The notes beneath the pieces were generated by a model. That model saw only the letters and a list, made by a program, of their open reading frames with translations. It was not told where the DNA came from and searched no databases. DNA of 22,938 bases from Leptospirillum sp. (lineage in GTDB: Bacteria; Nitrospirota; Leptospirillia; Leptospirillales; Leptospirillaceae), in contig DAHWKF010000029.1 in NCBI GenBank assembly GCA_027343785.1, positions 1 through 22,938 of the forward strand. The letters run 5' to 3'. The translations under genes and the position numbers were made by a program. Shown here one piece after another: positions 7,807-15,470 of the stretch (position 1 is its first letter; every line of letters starts with the position of its first letter).

Positions 7807-8118
7807 ATGATGGGATCTGGTCAAAAAATGGCGATGGTGGTGGCGTTGTCCATCGTGATGATGACCCCTGCAATCGCCCTTGGAGCGACGGAAAAGCTGA
7901 CCCTCAAACTGGGCGGGAATTACTGCAACTTCTATCTTGATGATGTGACAAAGGCCCTGAAAAAGGTGGCCGGCGTCAGGCATGTCTCCTACAATAAAGC
8001 CCAGGATCGGGTCTATGTCACGGGAGATTCCAAGACACTCAAGGAATCCGACCTTATCAATGCCATTGACGCTGTCAAGGGGAGCTCCTGGAACTGCGAG
8101 GCGCACTCCCTCCATTGA
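7807..8118 (+). CDS. Small exported HMA-like (MerP-like) protein
   Basis: The protein has 103 residues. A signal peptide (cleavage near ALGA, about residue 27) is followed by one beta-alpha-beta-beta-alpha-beta domain resembling heavy-metal-associated domains: a strand, then GGNYCNFYLDDVTKALKKV, VRHVSYN, RVYVTG and a final helix. The usual CxxC metal motif is not present. Only Cys40 stands at that loop, with a second cysteine (Cys97, in WNCEAH) near the C-terminus. AAGGAGA precedes the ATG by a good distance. It could be a periplasmic metal carrier linked to the neighbouring metal genes, or an HMA fold put to another use. The fold is reasonably supported; the ligand is not. Confidence 0.7.
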   Translation: MMGSGQKMAMVVALSIVMMTPAIALGATEKLTLKLGGNYCNFYLDDVTKALKKVAGVRHVSYNKAQDRVYVTGDSKTLKESDLINAIDAVKGSSWNCEAHSLH

Positions 8119-8237
8119 TCAAAAACTGGACTGGCGAGGGAAATGTCCGATAACCCGACAGGGTGGTTCGGGTATAGGTATAGGTGTTGGCCGGTCAGAC
8201 CGGACGATGCCTCGTCATACCGGAGCGCCCTTCCCGT

Positions 8238-8700
8238 TCAGGGACAAACCCTGTTGCCGTTTTTTCGGGATGCTTCGAAAGCTTTCAGGTGGGAAAGGGG
8301 TTGTCCGCGCGATTTTTCAAGGGCGTCCCGCGTAAAAAAGGCCTGGTGACCCGTGACGGAGACATTGGAAAAAGTCAGGAGACGGGCCAAGACGTCGTCA
8401 TCGATATTCTCCTCCCCGTGATCCCGAAAGATGAGCCCCTCTTCATCCTCGCAAACATCGAGGCCGACGGCAGCGATTTTTCGGCTTTCAGGGCTTCGAC
8501 CAGCGCAACAGAGTCGATAAGTCCTCCACGGGTGGCATTGACCAGCACGGCCGTGGGCTTCATCCGGCCCAGGGCTTCACGGTCGATGGTGGGTCTGGTC
8601 TCCGGTTGCATGGGAAGTTGCAGACTGACAATGTCCGATTCTGCCAGCAGGCTTCCCGGGGGGGGGTCGTCCATCCCCAGAGACAGGCATGCATGAATGG
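8238..8700 (-). pseudogene. Decayed D-lactate dehydrogenase (ldhA-like), frameshifted and 5'-truncated
   Basis: Two reading frames on the minus strand together encode the C-terminal half of an NAD-dependent D-lactate dehydrogenase. Frame one (8674 down to about 8480) reads SDIVSLQLP, VLVNATRGGLIDS and EALKAEK. One base lost in a short A-run (8477-8481 on the plus strand, five T) shifts the frame. The other frame continues with GLDVCEDEEG, the catalytic-His motif VTGHQAFFTRDALE, and ends at a TGA at 8238-8240. Upstream of about 8700 the similarity becomes weak and the frame is interrupted, and the N-terminal half is missing. This is the only gene-like content of the 859-base gap between the HMA-like and Slp-like genes. 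Confidence 0.82.
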
Positions 8701-8977
8701 GCCTCCCGCTTGTGACCAGACATTACAAGCATACTCTCCGGACCGGCGGAATCTTTCCACAGGCAACCCCGATTCTCTTGCCTTTATGGTACACTCATCC
8801 ACGCACTTGGCAACCAGTCCCCCTTCAGTGCCGGAGAACCCTTTCCGAATGCTCTCGGGTTTCAGGTCGGAAAGCCGGCACACACCAGAGGTTTCGTACC
8901 TTTTTGCTTTTCCCGTCCGGATCACGGAATCGTTTTTCCGGGCCCTATTTCAAAGCATGTATCTAAAAGGAGGCACC

Positions 8978-9577
8978 ATGTCCCCAAAAAGTGGTGGGTT
9001 TTCGGGATTTCGGGCAAGATGGGCCCGGATTCCGGCCCTGCTGTTTGGAAGCCTGTTTTTTCTGTCCGGATGCGCCCTGTTCGACTCACCGCCTTTTTCC
9101 AAACAGGAAGTCCACTGGGCAGACCGCACCATCCTCTTCCGGGATATCGCCCATCATCCGGAATCCCTGGAAGGACAGCATGTCGTCCTGGGAGGGAAAA
9201 TACTGAGCGTGACCCGCAAGGGAATGGTCGGTACGATCGTCGTCAAGGAATATCCCCTGGGGAAGGAGCTCCATCCAGACACAAGGAAGCCTTCCATGGG
9301 TATCTTTGAGATCGTGACCGACGACTTCCTTCCGGAAGATCGCTACAAGCCCGGTCACAAGGTCGAGGTGATCGGAACGGTCATCGGACCCACCGACATG
9401 AAGACCGCCGGAGGCCGGATCGTGCGGATTCCCGTCATCCGCGGACGCCATCTTCATGCCCAGGCTCCCGCGCCTCCTCCCATGCCCATGGACATGATGG
9501 ATCCGGGATTCATGGATCCGGGAATGATGGGGCCGGGATTCATGGGTCCGGGAATGATGATGCCCGGATTCTTCTAA
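8978..9577 (+). CDS. Slp-family outer-membrane lipoprotein with Met/Gly/Pro-rich tail
   Basis: The open frame extends far upstream, but AAAAGGAGG just before the ATG at 8978 fixes the start, giving 199 residues. The lipoprotein signal ends in LSGC (Cys32). The middle part (about residues 45-160) resembles the Slp/YeaY family of starvation-induced outer-membrane lipoproteins: FRDIAHHPESLEGQHVVLGGKI, then IFEIVTDDF and KVEVIGTVIG strands of an OB-like barrel. The C-terminus is a repeat of (D/G)PG(F/M)M units, rich in Met. The family's function is not known. The tail may bind metal or interact with the envelope. It stands as a single gene. Confidence 0.75.
   Translation: MSPKSGGFSGFRARWARIPALLFGSLFFLSGCALFDSPPFSKQEVHWADRTILFRDIAHHPESLEGQHVVLGGKILSVTRKGMVGTIVVKEYPLGKELHPDTRKPSMGIFEIVTDDFLPEDRYKPGHKVEVIGTVIGPTDMKTAGGRIVRIPVIRGRHLHAQAPAPPPMPMDMMDPGFMDPGMMGPGFMGPGMMMPGFF
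9501..9560 (+). repeat. 30-base tandem repeat encoding the DPGFMDPGMM tail
   Basis: Two adjacent 30-base units (9501-9530 and 9531-9560) differ at only a few positions, and a partial third copy follows. They encode ten-residue repeats of the pattern DPGFMDPGMM / GPGFMGPGMM at the end of the Slp-like lipoprotein. Copy number could vary between strains. Confidence 0.8.
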
Positions 9578-9688
9578 AGGGCCACCTCCCGCCCGGAGGA
9601 CTGGCAAGCCTCGACATCAGGCATGATGCCGTTTCCTCCGGGTACCCGGCGCCGTCCCGGTAGCCTCTTTTAAGGATTGAACAACCTC

Positions 9689-9714
9689 CATTCTCCGGCG
9701 ATAATAGGAGAATG
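9689..9714. promoter_or_regulatory. Perfect 8-base inverted repeat in intergenic DNA
   Basis: CATTCTCC and GGAGAATG flank ten bases (GGCGATAATA). It lies about 110 bases after the Slp-like gene and 115 before the DUF3105 gene. It is not followed by a T-run, so an operator or an RNA hairpin is as likely as a terminator. Confidence 0.4.
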
Positions 9715-9773
9715 CCCCCCGGATAAACCGTCTGGCCGGCAACAAACAAGGCACTTCAACAGAATGTCTTCAT

Positions 9774-9802
9774 TTGACCCCTGATTTTTTTGAATGTCTA
9801 AA
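9774..9802 (+). promoter_or_regulatory. Candidate promoter of the DUF3105 gene
   Basis: TTGACC (9774-9779), 17 bases, then TCTAAA (9797-9802) form a plausible sigma70 promoter. The predicted start is near 9809, about 20 bases before the ATG. Confidence 0.45.
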
Positions 9803-9829
9803 GCTTGCCCATGAAAGGATGGATGATTC

Positions 9830-10477
9830 ATGTCACCTGCTCCGGCCGGGAAAAATTCCTTAATCGCCAGATGGCCCCTGATCCTGGTCCTTTTTATTCT
9901 TGCAATCTTCTTTGTTTATGTCGGGCACCAGAAGAATCCGTCCACCGGACTCCAGGAAACGGCATCGACCGTATCACCAGGATCACCCAAGCCGCCTGTC
10001 GCAGCCGGACAGCAAGCATCCATTCCGGAAAAATCCCGTCAGGGCCAATTTTACCCTTCGCAGGGTCATGACCACTGGGATATCTCCCGTCTGGAAGGAT
10101 TCCACTATAATTCGAATCCGCCCACTTCCGGCCCCCACATGGAACAGTTTATCGACACCTACACGCCTTCCTCTCCCCTTCCGCCCTATATCCAGGTCCA
10201 TCTGCTCGAACACGGGAACGTGCTGATCCAGTACAACTGTACCTGCCCCGATACAGTCAAGTCCCTGGAGAAACTTGCCGCCTCGTTCGACACATATGCC
10301 CCCTCCCTGGGCCTGGAAGAGGGAAAAGGGGTCATCGTCGCACCCAATCCGTCCCTCCCGCACAGGATTGTCCTGACGGCCTGGACGAGGCTTCTGCCAA
10401 TGGACTCGCTGGACGAGAAAGTGGCCGCGAAGTTTATCGCCACCTGGCTCGGCAACATCCAAAACACCCGTCAATAA
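9830..10477 (+). CDS. DUF3105 membrane-anchored protein
   Basis: The protein has 215 residues. One transmembrane helix (about residues 14-33) follows a short positive N-terminus, then a flexible Pro/Ser/Gln linker, then the DUF3105 domain. The hallmark motifs are present: G-H-D-H-W, Y-N-S-N-PPTSGPH, and V-H-L-L-E-H-G-N-V-L-I-Q-Y near residue 125-140. The conserved His and Glu could form a metal or catalytic site facing the periplasm. A CTC cysteine pair follows the HG motif directly. The family's function is unknown. A weak GGAT-containing site precedes the ATG. The RND gene starts 173 bases downstream, so co-transcription is possible but not shown. Confidence 0.82.
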   Translation: MSPAPAGKNSLIARWPLILVLFILAIFFVYVGHQKNPSTGLQETASTVSPGSPKPPVAAGQQASIPEKSRQGQFYPSQGHDHWDISRLEGFHYNSNPPTSGPHMEQFIDTYTPSSPLPPYIQVHLLEHGNVLIQYNCTCPDTVKSLEKLAASFDTYAPSLGLEEGKGVIVAPNPSLPHRIVLTAWTRLLPMDSLDEKVAAKFIATWLGNIQNTRQ

Positions 10478-10650
10478 TGTTCCGCGATATTCCGCCGTTT
10501 CCGATATTCGCCTTATTTTTCGAGAAGCTCCGGAGGGGGGGCGCCCGGGGACATTCGGCTTATCGGCTTCCTGCGGCAAGTCGTCCTTTGCGGAAACGCC
10601 GGGTCCGACAGAAACACCGTCGGCGTAAGAGATGAAGGAGGCATTGACCC

Positions 10651-13600
10651 TTGTTCCTTGTACGCATCGCGATCAAGCGGCCTTACACGATCTTTGTCAT
10701 GGCGGCGATCATCCTGATCATGGGGGTGATCTCTTTTAACCGGATGATCCTGGACATCTTTCCGTCGATCGATATCCCGGTCGTCAATGTCGTCTGGAAT
10801 TATCCGGGACTTTCCGCGATGGACATGGAAGAGCGGATCGTCCTGATTGCGGAAAGGGCCTACTCGACAACGGTCAACGGCATCAGCCGGATTGAAAGCG
10901 AATCGATCAACGGCACGGGTCTCATCAAGGTCTACTTTCACCAGAACCAAAGCATCGGCGCCGCCATCGCCCAGATCAGCGCCGTCAGCGAAACCCTTCT
11001 CCGCATCGCCCCGCCGGGAACGCAGCCCCCGAATATCATCCAGTACAACGCCTCAAACGTTCCCGTTGTGCAGATGGAAATCCAGGGGCATCAATATTCG
11101 GAACAGCAACTTTATGATTACGGACTGAACTTTGTCCGCGTCGGACTGTTCACCGTTCCCGGACTTTCCACACCCGCACCCTTCGGAGGAAAGATTCGCC
11201 AGGTCATGGTGGATATCTACCCGGACAAGCTGGCCGGATATGGACTCTCGCCCAACGATATCGTCGGTACGCTCATCCACTCGAACGTCATCGTCCCCGG
11301 GGGAACGGCCAAAATAGGCTCACTCGAAATGAACGTCCAGATCAATGGAAGTCCATCGACGCTGGAGGGTCTGGGTCGACTTCCGGTCAAGGCCGTCAAC
11401 GGTACGGTCGTCCGCCTCCGGGACGTTGCACGGGTCCATGACGGCTATGCGGTCCAGGAAAATCTTGTGCGGGTCAACGGCCATCGCTCGACCTACCTGG
11501 CCATCTACCGGCACGCGGGGGCATCAACGCTCAAGGTGGTCGAGGCCGTTCGCCGGGCGATCCCCCGGATCGAATCCGTCCTTCCTCCCGGCATCCACCT
11601 GAAGCTTTTCTTCGACCAGTCGGTCTTTGTCAAGCGCGCTCTGGCCGACGTCCTTCAGGAAGGGGCGATCGGAACCATCCTGGTCGGACTCATGATTTTC
11701 CTCTTTCTGGGAGACTTCCGCTCCACCCTCATCATCCTTCTGTCCATCCCGCTGTCGATCCTGAGCGCCATCTTCTTCCTCAAGTATTTCCACCAGTCCC
11801 TCAACATCATGACCCTGGGGGGGCTGGCGCTGGCGATCGGCATGCTCGTGGACGACGCCACGGTCGCGATCGAAAACATTGAGAGAAACCGTTTCCTGAC
11901 ACCCGATCCGTTAAGGGCGGTCTGGGACGGAGCCAATCAGGTCGCTCTTCCGGCGTTTGTCGGAACATCCGCCATCCTGATTGTGTTTTTTCCTGTCATT
12001 CTTCTGAAAGGTGTTTCCCAGTTCCTTTTTACGCCCCTGGCACTGTCGGTCGTCTTTTCGATGCTGGCCAGCTACTTTCTCTCCCGAACCCTCGTCGTGA
12101 CACTGTCGATGCTCCTCCACCAGAACCGGCCGGCGGGGGAAAATCACGCGTTGCCAGGCGGAGCCGAAGCCGTCAATCCGGAAGTCAACACACGGTTCCA
12201 GCGCCTTTTTGACCGGCTCAAGAACCGATATACCTCTGTTCTTCAGGGATCCCTGAAAAAACCCGGGCTGGTGCTGACAGGGTCCTTTTCGGTATTTGCC
12301 GTGGCCGGATTTCTTCTGACACACACGGGGGTGGACTTTTTTCCTCCGGTCGACGCGGGGCTGATCGCCTTGCACATGCGGACACCCGACGGCTCCCGGA
12401 TCGAAGTGACCGACGCTTACGCCCAGAATGTCTATGAAACCATCAAGAAGATCATCCCGCCGGCCGAACTGAAAAGCGTCGACGTGAATATCGGCTTGCC
12501 CGTTTACTACAACCTGGCCTTTTTCCAGACGGACAGCATCGGACCCATGGATGCCGATTTTCTGATTTCCCTGAACTCCCCCCACCGGTCGGTGTTCTGG
12601 TATCAGAAAAAACTCCGGGAGGTTCTGCACGCCGAGTACCCCGATGTCGGCTTCTGGTACAAACCGGCAGACATTATCAGCCAGGTTCTTGACTTCGGGC
12701 TTTCCGCACCGATCGATATCCAGGTCCAGGGCAGGAACCTGGAAGCGTCCTACCGTCTGGCCCAGGAAATCCGGAAACGGGTCCAGACCATTCCCGGAGC
12801 GGTGGATGTCTCCATCCCCCAGGTCATGCACTACCCCACCCTTTTTGTCCGGACCCACCGGGCCGATGCGCTCAAGGTGGGGCTGACCCAGAACGACGTG
12901 GCGTCCAACCTGCTGGTCGCCACCGCCTCGTCGACCCTGATCAACCCGAACTACTGGGTCAACCCCAAAAATACGGTCAACTATATCGTCGCCGTCCAGG
13001 CGCCGACCGAGACGATCGCCTCCCTGTCCGACCTTCAGCGACTTCCGATCACGACATCGAATCCGCCGCCCCCCGCAACGCTTCTGGCAGCCCTGGGGAC
13101 GCAGCTGCCAACACCGAATACCCAGTACCTCTCCAACATCGCTTCCATCCAGGGAGGAACCCTCCCGGGGTCGATATCGCACTATACGATCCAGCGGACG
13201 ATCGATGTCCTCGTCAACGTCCAGGACCGGGATCTGGGAAGTCTCACTTCGGCGATCAAACAGACAGTCCGTTCTCTCGCCCTCCCTCCGGGAACCCGGA
13301 TCATGTTCCGCGGACAGAGCCAGGCGATGGTCGAATCCTTCCGGAGTTTCGGCATCGGGCTTCTTCTCGCGATCGTCCTGGTCTATCTGCTTCTGGTGAT
13401 GAACTTCCAGTCGTTTCTGGATCCCTTCATCATTCTGGTCAGCATTCCCGCGGGCCTGTCGGGAGTGGCATTCGCTCTGATACTGACCCATACGACGCTC
13501 AACGTCGAATCGGCCATGGGTGCGATCATGGTCGTCGGTGTCGCCACCGCCAACAGTATCTTGCTGGTGACATTCGCCAACGAGGAGAGGGGACGGGGCG

Positions 13601-13899
13601 CCTCTGCAATGGAAGCGGCCATTGCCGCCGGCTCCATCCGTCTCCGGCCGATCCTGATGACGGCCACGGCAATGATTCTGGGCATGCTGCCCATGGCATT
13701 CGGTACCGGTTCCGGCGGAGAACAAAACGCTCCTCTGGGAAGGGCGGTCATCGGCGGGCTGATGGTCGGAACCCTCAGTACGCTTTTTCTCGTTCCCACT
13801 TTCTATATCCTGTTCAGAAAACAGATTCCCAACCGCTTCCGGTTCGACGAAGCGTTCAACCGGTCGATCGGACCGGGGACCGAAGAGAAGAAATCCTGA
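10651..13899 (+). CDS. RND-family efflux permease (AcrB/HAE-like)
   Basis: The 1082 residues have typical RND architecture: a first helix (about 11-30), a large periplasmic porter loop, a bundle near 335-500, a second porter loop, and a final bundle near 890-1060. The start is TTG at 10651, chosen because AAGGAGG (10635-10641) lies nine bases before it and no in-frame ATG fits. The helix-4 motif GMLVDDATVAIENIERN carries the Asp401-Asp402 proton relay of the drug-efflux (HAE) group, unlike heavy-metal CusA proteins. In helix 10 the lysine usual in AcrB is replaced (GVATANSILLV has Ala). No adaptor or outer-membrane channel gene adjoins it. The substrate cannot be told; drug, solvent or lipid export are options. 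Confidence 0.93.
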   Translation: MFLVRIAIKRPYTIFVMAAIILIMGVISFNRMILDIFPSIDIPVVNVVWNYPGLSAMDMEERIVLIAERAYSTTVNGISRIESESINGTGLIKVYFHQNQSIGAAIAQISAVSETLLRIAPPGTQPPNIIQYNASNVPVVQMEIQGHQYSEQQLYDYGLNFVRVGLFTVPGLSTPAPFGGKIRQVMVDIYPDKLAGYGLSPNDIVGTLIHSNVIVPGGTAKIGSLEMNVQINGSPSTLEGLGRLPVKAVNGTVVRLRDVARVHDGYAVQENLVRVNGHRSTYLAIYRHAGASTLKVVEAVRRAIPRIESVLPPGIHLKLFFDQSVFVKRALADVLQEGAIGTILVGLMIFLFLGDFRSTLIILLSIPLSILSAIFFLKYFHQSLNIMTLGGLALAIGMLVDDATVAIENIERNRFLTPDPLRAVWDGANQVALPAFVGTSAILIVFFPVILLKGVSQFLFTPLALSVVFSMLASYFLSRTLVVTLSMLLHQNRPAGENHALPGGAEAVNPEVNTRFQRLFDRLKNRYTSVLQGSLKKPGLVLTGSFSVFAVAGFLLTHTGVDFFPPVDAGLIALHMRTPDGSRIEVTDAYAQNVYETIKKIIPPAELKSVDVNIGLPVYYNLAFFQTDSIGPMDADFLISLNSPHRSVFWYQKKLREVLHAEYPDVGFWYKPADIISQVLDFGLSAPIDIQVQGRNLEASYRLAQEIRKRVQTIPGAVDVSIPQVMHYPTLFVRTHRADALKVGLTQNDVASNLLVATASSTLINPNYWVNPKNTVNYIVAVQAPTETIASLSDLQRLPITTSNPPPPATLLAALGTQLPTPNTQYLSNIASIQGGTLPGSISHYTIQRTIDVLVNVQDRDLGSLTSAIKQTVRSLALPPGTRIMFRGQSQAMVESFRSFGIGLLLAIVLVYLLLVMNFQSFLDPFIILVSIPAGLSGVAFALILTHTTLNVESAMGAIMVVGVATANSILLVTFANEERGRGASAMEAAIAAGSIRLRPILMTATAMILGMLPMAFGTGSGGEQNAPLGRAVIGGLMVGTLSTLFLVPTFYILFRKQIPNRFRFDEAFNRSIGPGTEEKKS

Positions 13900-14110
13900 C
13901 GCCCACATTCCGGGGAACCCTGACATGTCATCCACCTTCACCGGAACCTTCCTTCGCGACTTCTCCCCGGGACCCGATGCCATCCAACCTTTTTTGCATG
14001 GGTTGAACTGTCCGGCCGGATTCACTTAACCTGAAAAAGGGACAAGCCATTCATCCGCTAGTCCAAACCGGCAGTCTTTTATTCACCGACAAAAACACTG
14101 GAGGGAATGG

Positions 14111-14488
14111 ATGTTCACCAACAGGTTTTTGCGGGTTCTCAAGATGGGAAAGCGCCTGAAAGGAAAGCTCAGGCGCTTTCTTCTCTGTCTCCTGTACCCT
14201 TCCAGAGTCCAGGAACATGTCCGGAAGAGGGAAGGAGAATGCGATCAATGCGGAGCCTGCTGCAAAATCGTCTTGTCGTGCCCTTTTCTCATAGAATATG
14301 GTTCCCATACGGCCTGCCGCATATACAACTCGTTCAGGCCCATGGCGTGTCGCACTTTTCCCCTCGACCAACGGGACATTGAAGATGTAGAGCATCATTG
14401 CACGTTCTTTTTTCCGGACAAGCAGGGCTCCCGGGAAACCGCGCAGCTGATCGTTCCCGTGTGGCGGACTGAAAAAAACGAAAGCTGA
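14111..14488 (+). CDS. YkgJ-family cysteine-cluster protein
   Basis: The protein has 125 residues. A basic, hydrophobic N-terminal part (1-40) leads into the cluster C-D-Q-C-G-A-C-C (Cys44, 47, 50, 51), then Cys57, A-C-R-I-Y (Cys69), and M-A-C-R-T-F-P (Cys80), the spacing of YkgJ/Fli-B-type zinc- or iron-chelating domains. Family members are thought to bind a metal or Fe-S cluster; their biochemical role is mostly unknown. AGGGA precedes the ATG. The 5' end of the coding region contains a remarkable 12-base inverted repeat (14148-14180). Neighbouring genes lie 211 bases upstream and about 246 downstream, so it is probably monocistronic. Confidence 0.85.
   Translation: MFTNRFLRVLKMGKRLKGKLRRFLLCLLYPSRVQEHVRKREGECDQCGACCKIVLSCPFLIEYGSHTACRIYNSFRPMACRTFPLDQRDIEDVEHHCTFFFPDKQGSRETAQLIVPVWRTEKNES
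14148..14180 (+). repeat. Perfect 12-base inverted repeat inside the YkgJ-like gene
   Basis: GAAAGCGCCTGA (14148-14159) and TCAGGCGCTTTC (14169-14180) are exact reverse complements around a nine-base loop, followed by TTCTCT. It has the form of an intrinsic terminator but lies within codons 13-23 of the YkgJ-like gene. It could attenuate transcription of that gene or end read-through from the RND gene. Confidence 0.7.
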
Positions 14489-14734
14489 TCCCCGCGTCCT
14501 CCCAAAAAGGAGTGACGAACAGCCAAACAGGACAGACGGGCCTGCTCCCGTTGCCACAATGATTCCTGCCCTCCTGAAACCTGGAACCATCAGACGGAGC
14601 CCGGGAGCAGACCGGATGCCAATCGGTCTGAAAAGGCCATTACCATCAAGCGGTCTGGATCTTCGTTGTCAGCCCATCCGGGCATCCAACCTCCGGACGG
14701 AACCGGTGAACACATGAATGACCAGGAGAACCGA

Positions 14735-15412
14735 ATGAACCCGCCGGAAAAAACCGTTTTTTTTGTAGACGTCGACGATACACTTTTTGACAACGATCAT
14801 TTCGAACACCAGCTCCGCCTGTTTCTCGACGAGCGCTTCGGACGGCATGGCCGGGACACCTATATCAGGATTTTCGAAGACCTCCGTGCCGGAGAGGGTT
14901 TCGCCGATTTTCTCGGAGCCGCCCAAAGGTTTCGGATCGTGATGGACGAGCATCCTTCGACCATGGGTCTGTCCTTCTTCCTGAGGGATTTCCCGTTCGC
15001 TCTCGGCCTTTACCCCCACGCGCTGAATGTTTTGTCCCGGCTTTCGGACCAGGGGACCCCCGTCATCCTGTCCGACGGAGACGCCTTCTTCCAGCCCCAC
15101 AAGATCGACCGATGCGGAATCCGGGCTGCCGTCGCCGACCGCGTCCGGATCTTCGTCCACAAGGAAACCCGCCTCGACCGTTTGGAGCAGGAATTTCCTG
15201 CCAGCCATTATGTCCTGATCGATGACAAGAGCAGGATACTGTCAGCCGTCAAGCGGGAGTGGAAAAACCGGGTGACCACCATCTGGGTCCGGCAGGGCCA
15301 CTATGCCCGGGATCCCGCGGTATCGGCCACGGATCCCCCTCCCGACCGGACCATTGAACGGATCGGAGACCTGATGGACCTGACACATCTCCCGACAGGA
15401 ACCTGGGGCTGA
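14735..15412 (+). CDS. HAD-superfamily phosphatase-like hydrolase
   Basis: The frame is open from 14666, and ATGs occur at 14714 and 14735. AGGAG lies six bases before 14735, giving 225 residues starting MNPPEKTVFF. HAD motif I is FVDVDDTLFD (nucleophile Asp12, acid Asp14), motif II is VILSDGD near residue 112, and motif IV is YVLIDDKS near 160. A lysine suited to motif III lies between them. A helical cap separates motifs I and II. The HAD fold supports a phosphatase acting on a small phosphorylated metabolite in the cytosol. The glucose-6-phosphate isomerase gene begins 58 bases later, so a sugar-phosphate substrate is conceivable but unproven. Confidence 0.85.
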   Translation: MNPPEKTVFFVDVDDTLFDNDHFEHQLRLFLDERFGRHGRDTYIRIFEDLRAGEGFADFLGAAQRFRIVMDEHPSTMGLSFFLRDFPFALGLYPHALNVLSRLSDQGTPVILSDGDAFFQPHKIDRCGIRAAVADRVRIFVHKETRLDRLEQEFPASHYVLIDDKSRILSAVKREWKNRVTTIWVRQGHYARDPAVSATDPPPDRTIERIGDLMDLTHLPTGTWG

Positions 15413-15470
15413 TCGTGCGCATCCCGAACAGCCGATCGAACATCAACCTGATGTGAACGGAGACTCAACC

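Noticed and set aside
8606..8977. Upstream extension of the Slp-like reading frame
   Set aside because: No signal peptide would be usable from that start, while ATG 8978 has AAAAGGAGG and is followed directly by a lipoprotein signal.
7717..9786. Shared 12-mer TGACCCCTGATT at 7717-7728 and 9775-9786
   Set aside because: Repeats of this length are expected several times by chance in a window of this size, and the surrounding promoter geometry differs.
11911..14025. Very long open frame (704 codons) on the minus strand under the RND gene
   Set aside because: It is the antisense shadow of a clear RND permease in GC-rich DNA. The translation is low-complexity, rich in Gly, Asp, Arg and Gln, and resembles no family.
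14051..14590. 179-codon minus-strand frame opposite the YkgJ-like gene
   Set aside because: The plus strand carries the conserved cysteine cluster and a ribosome binding site; the minus frame has no supporting features.
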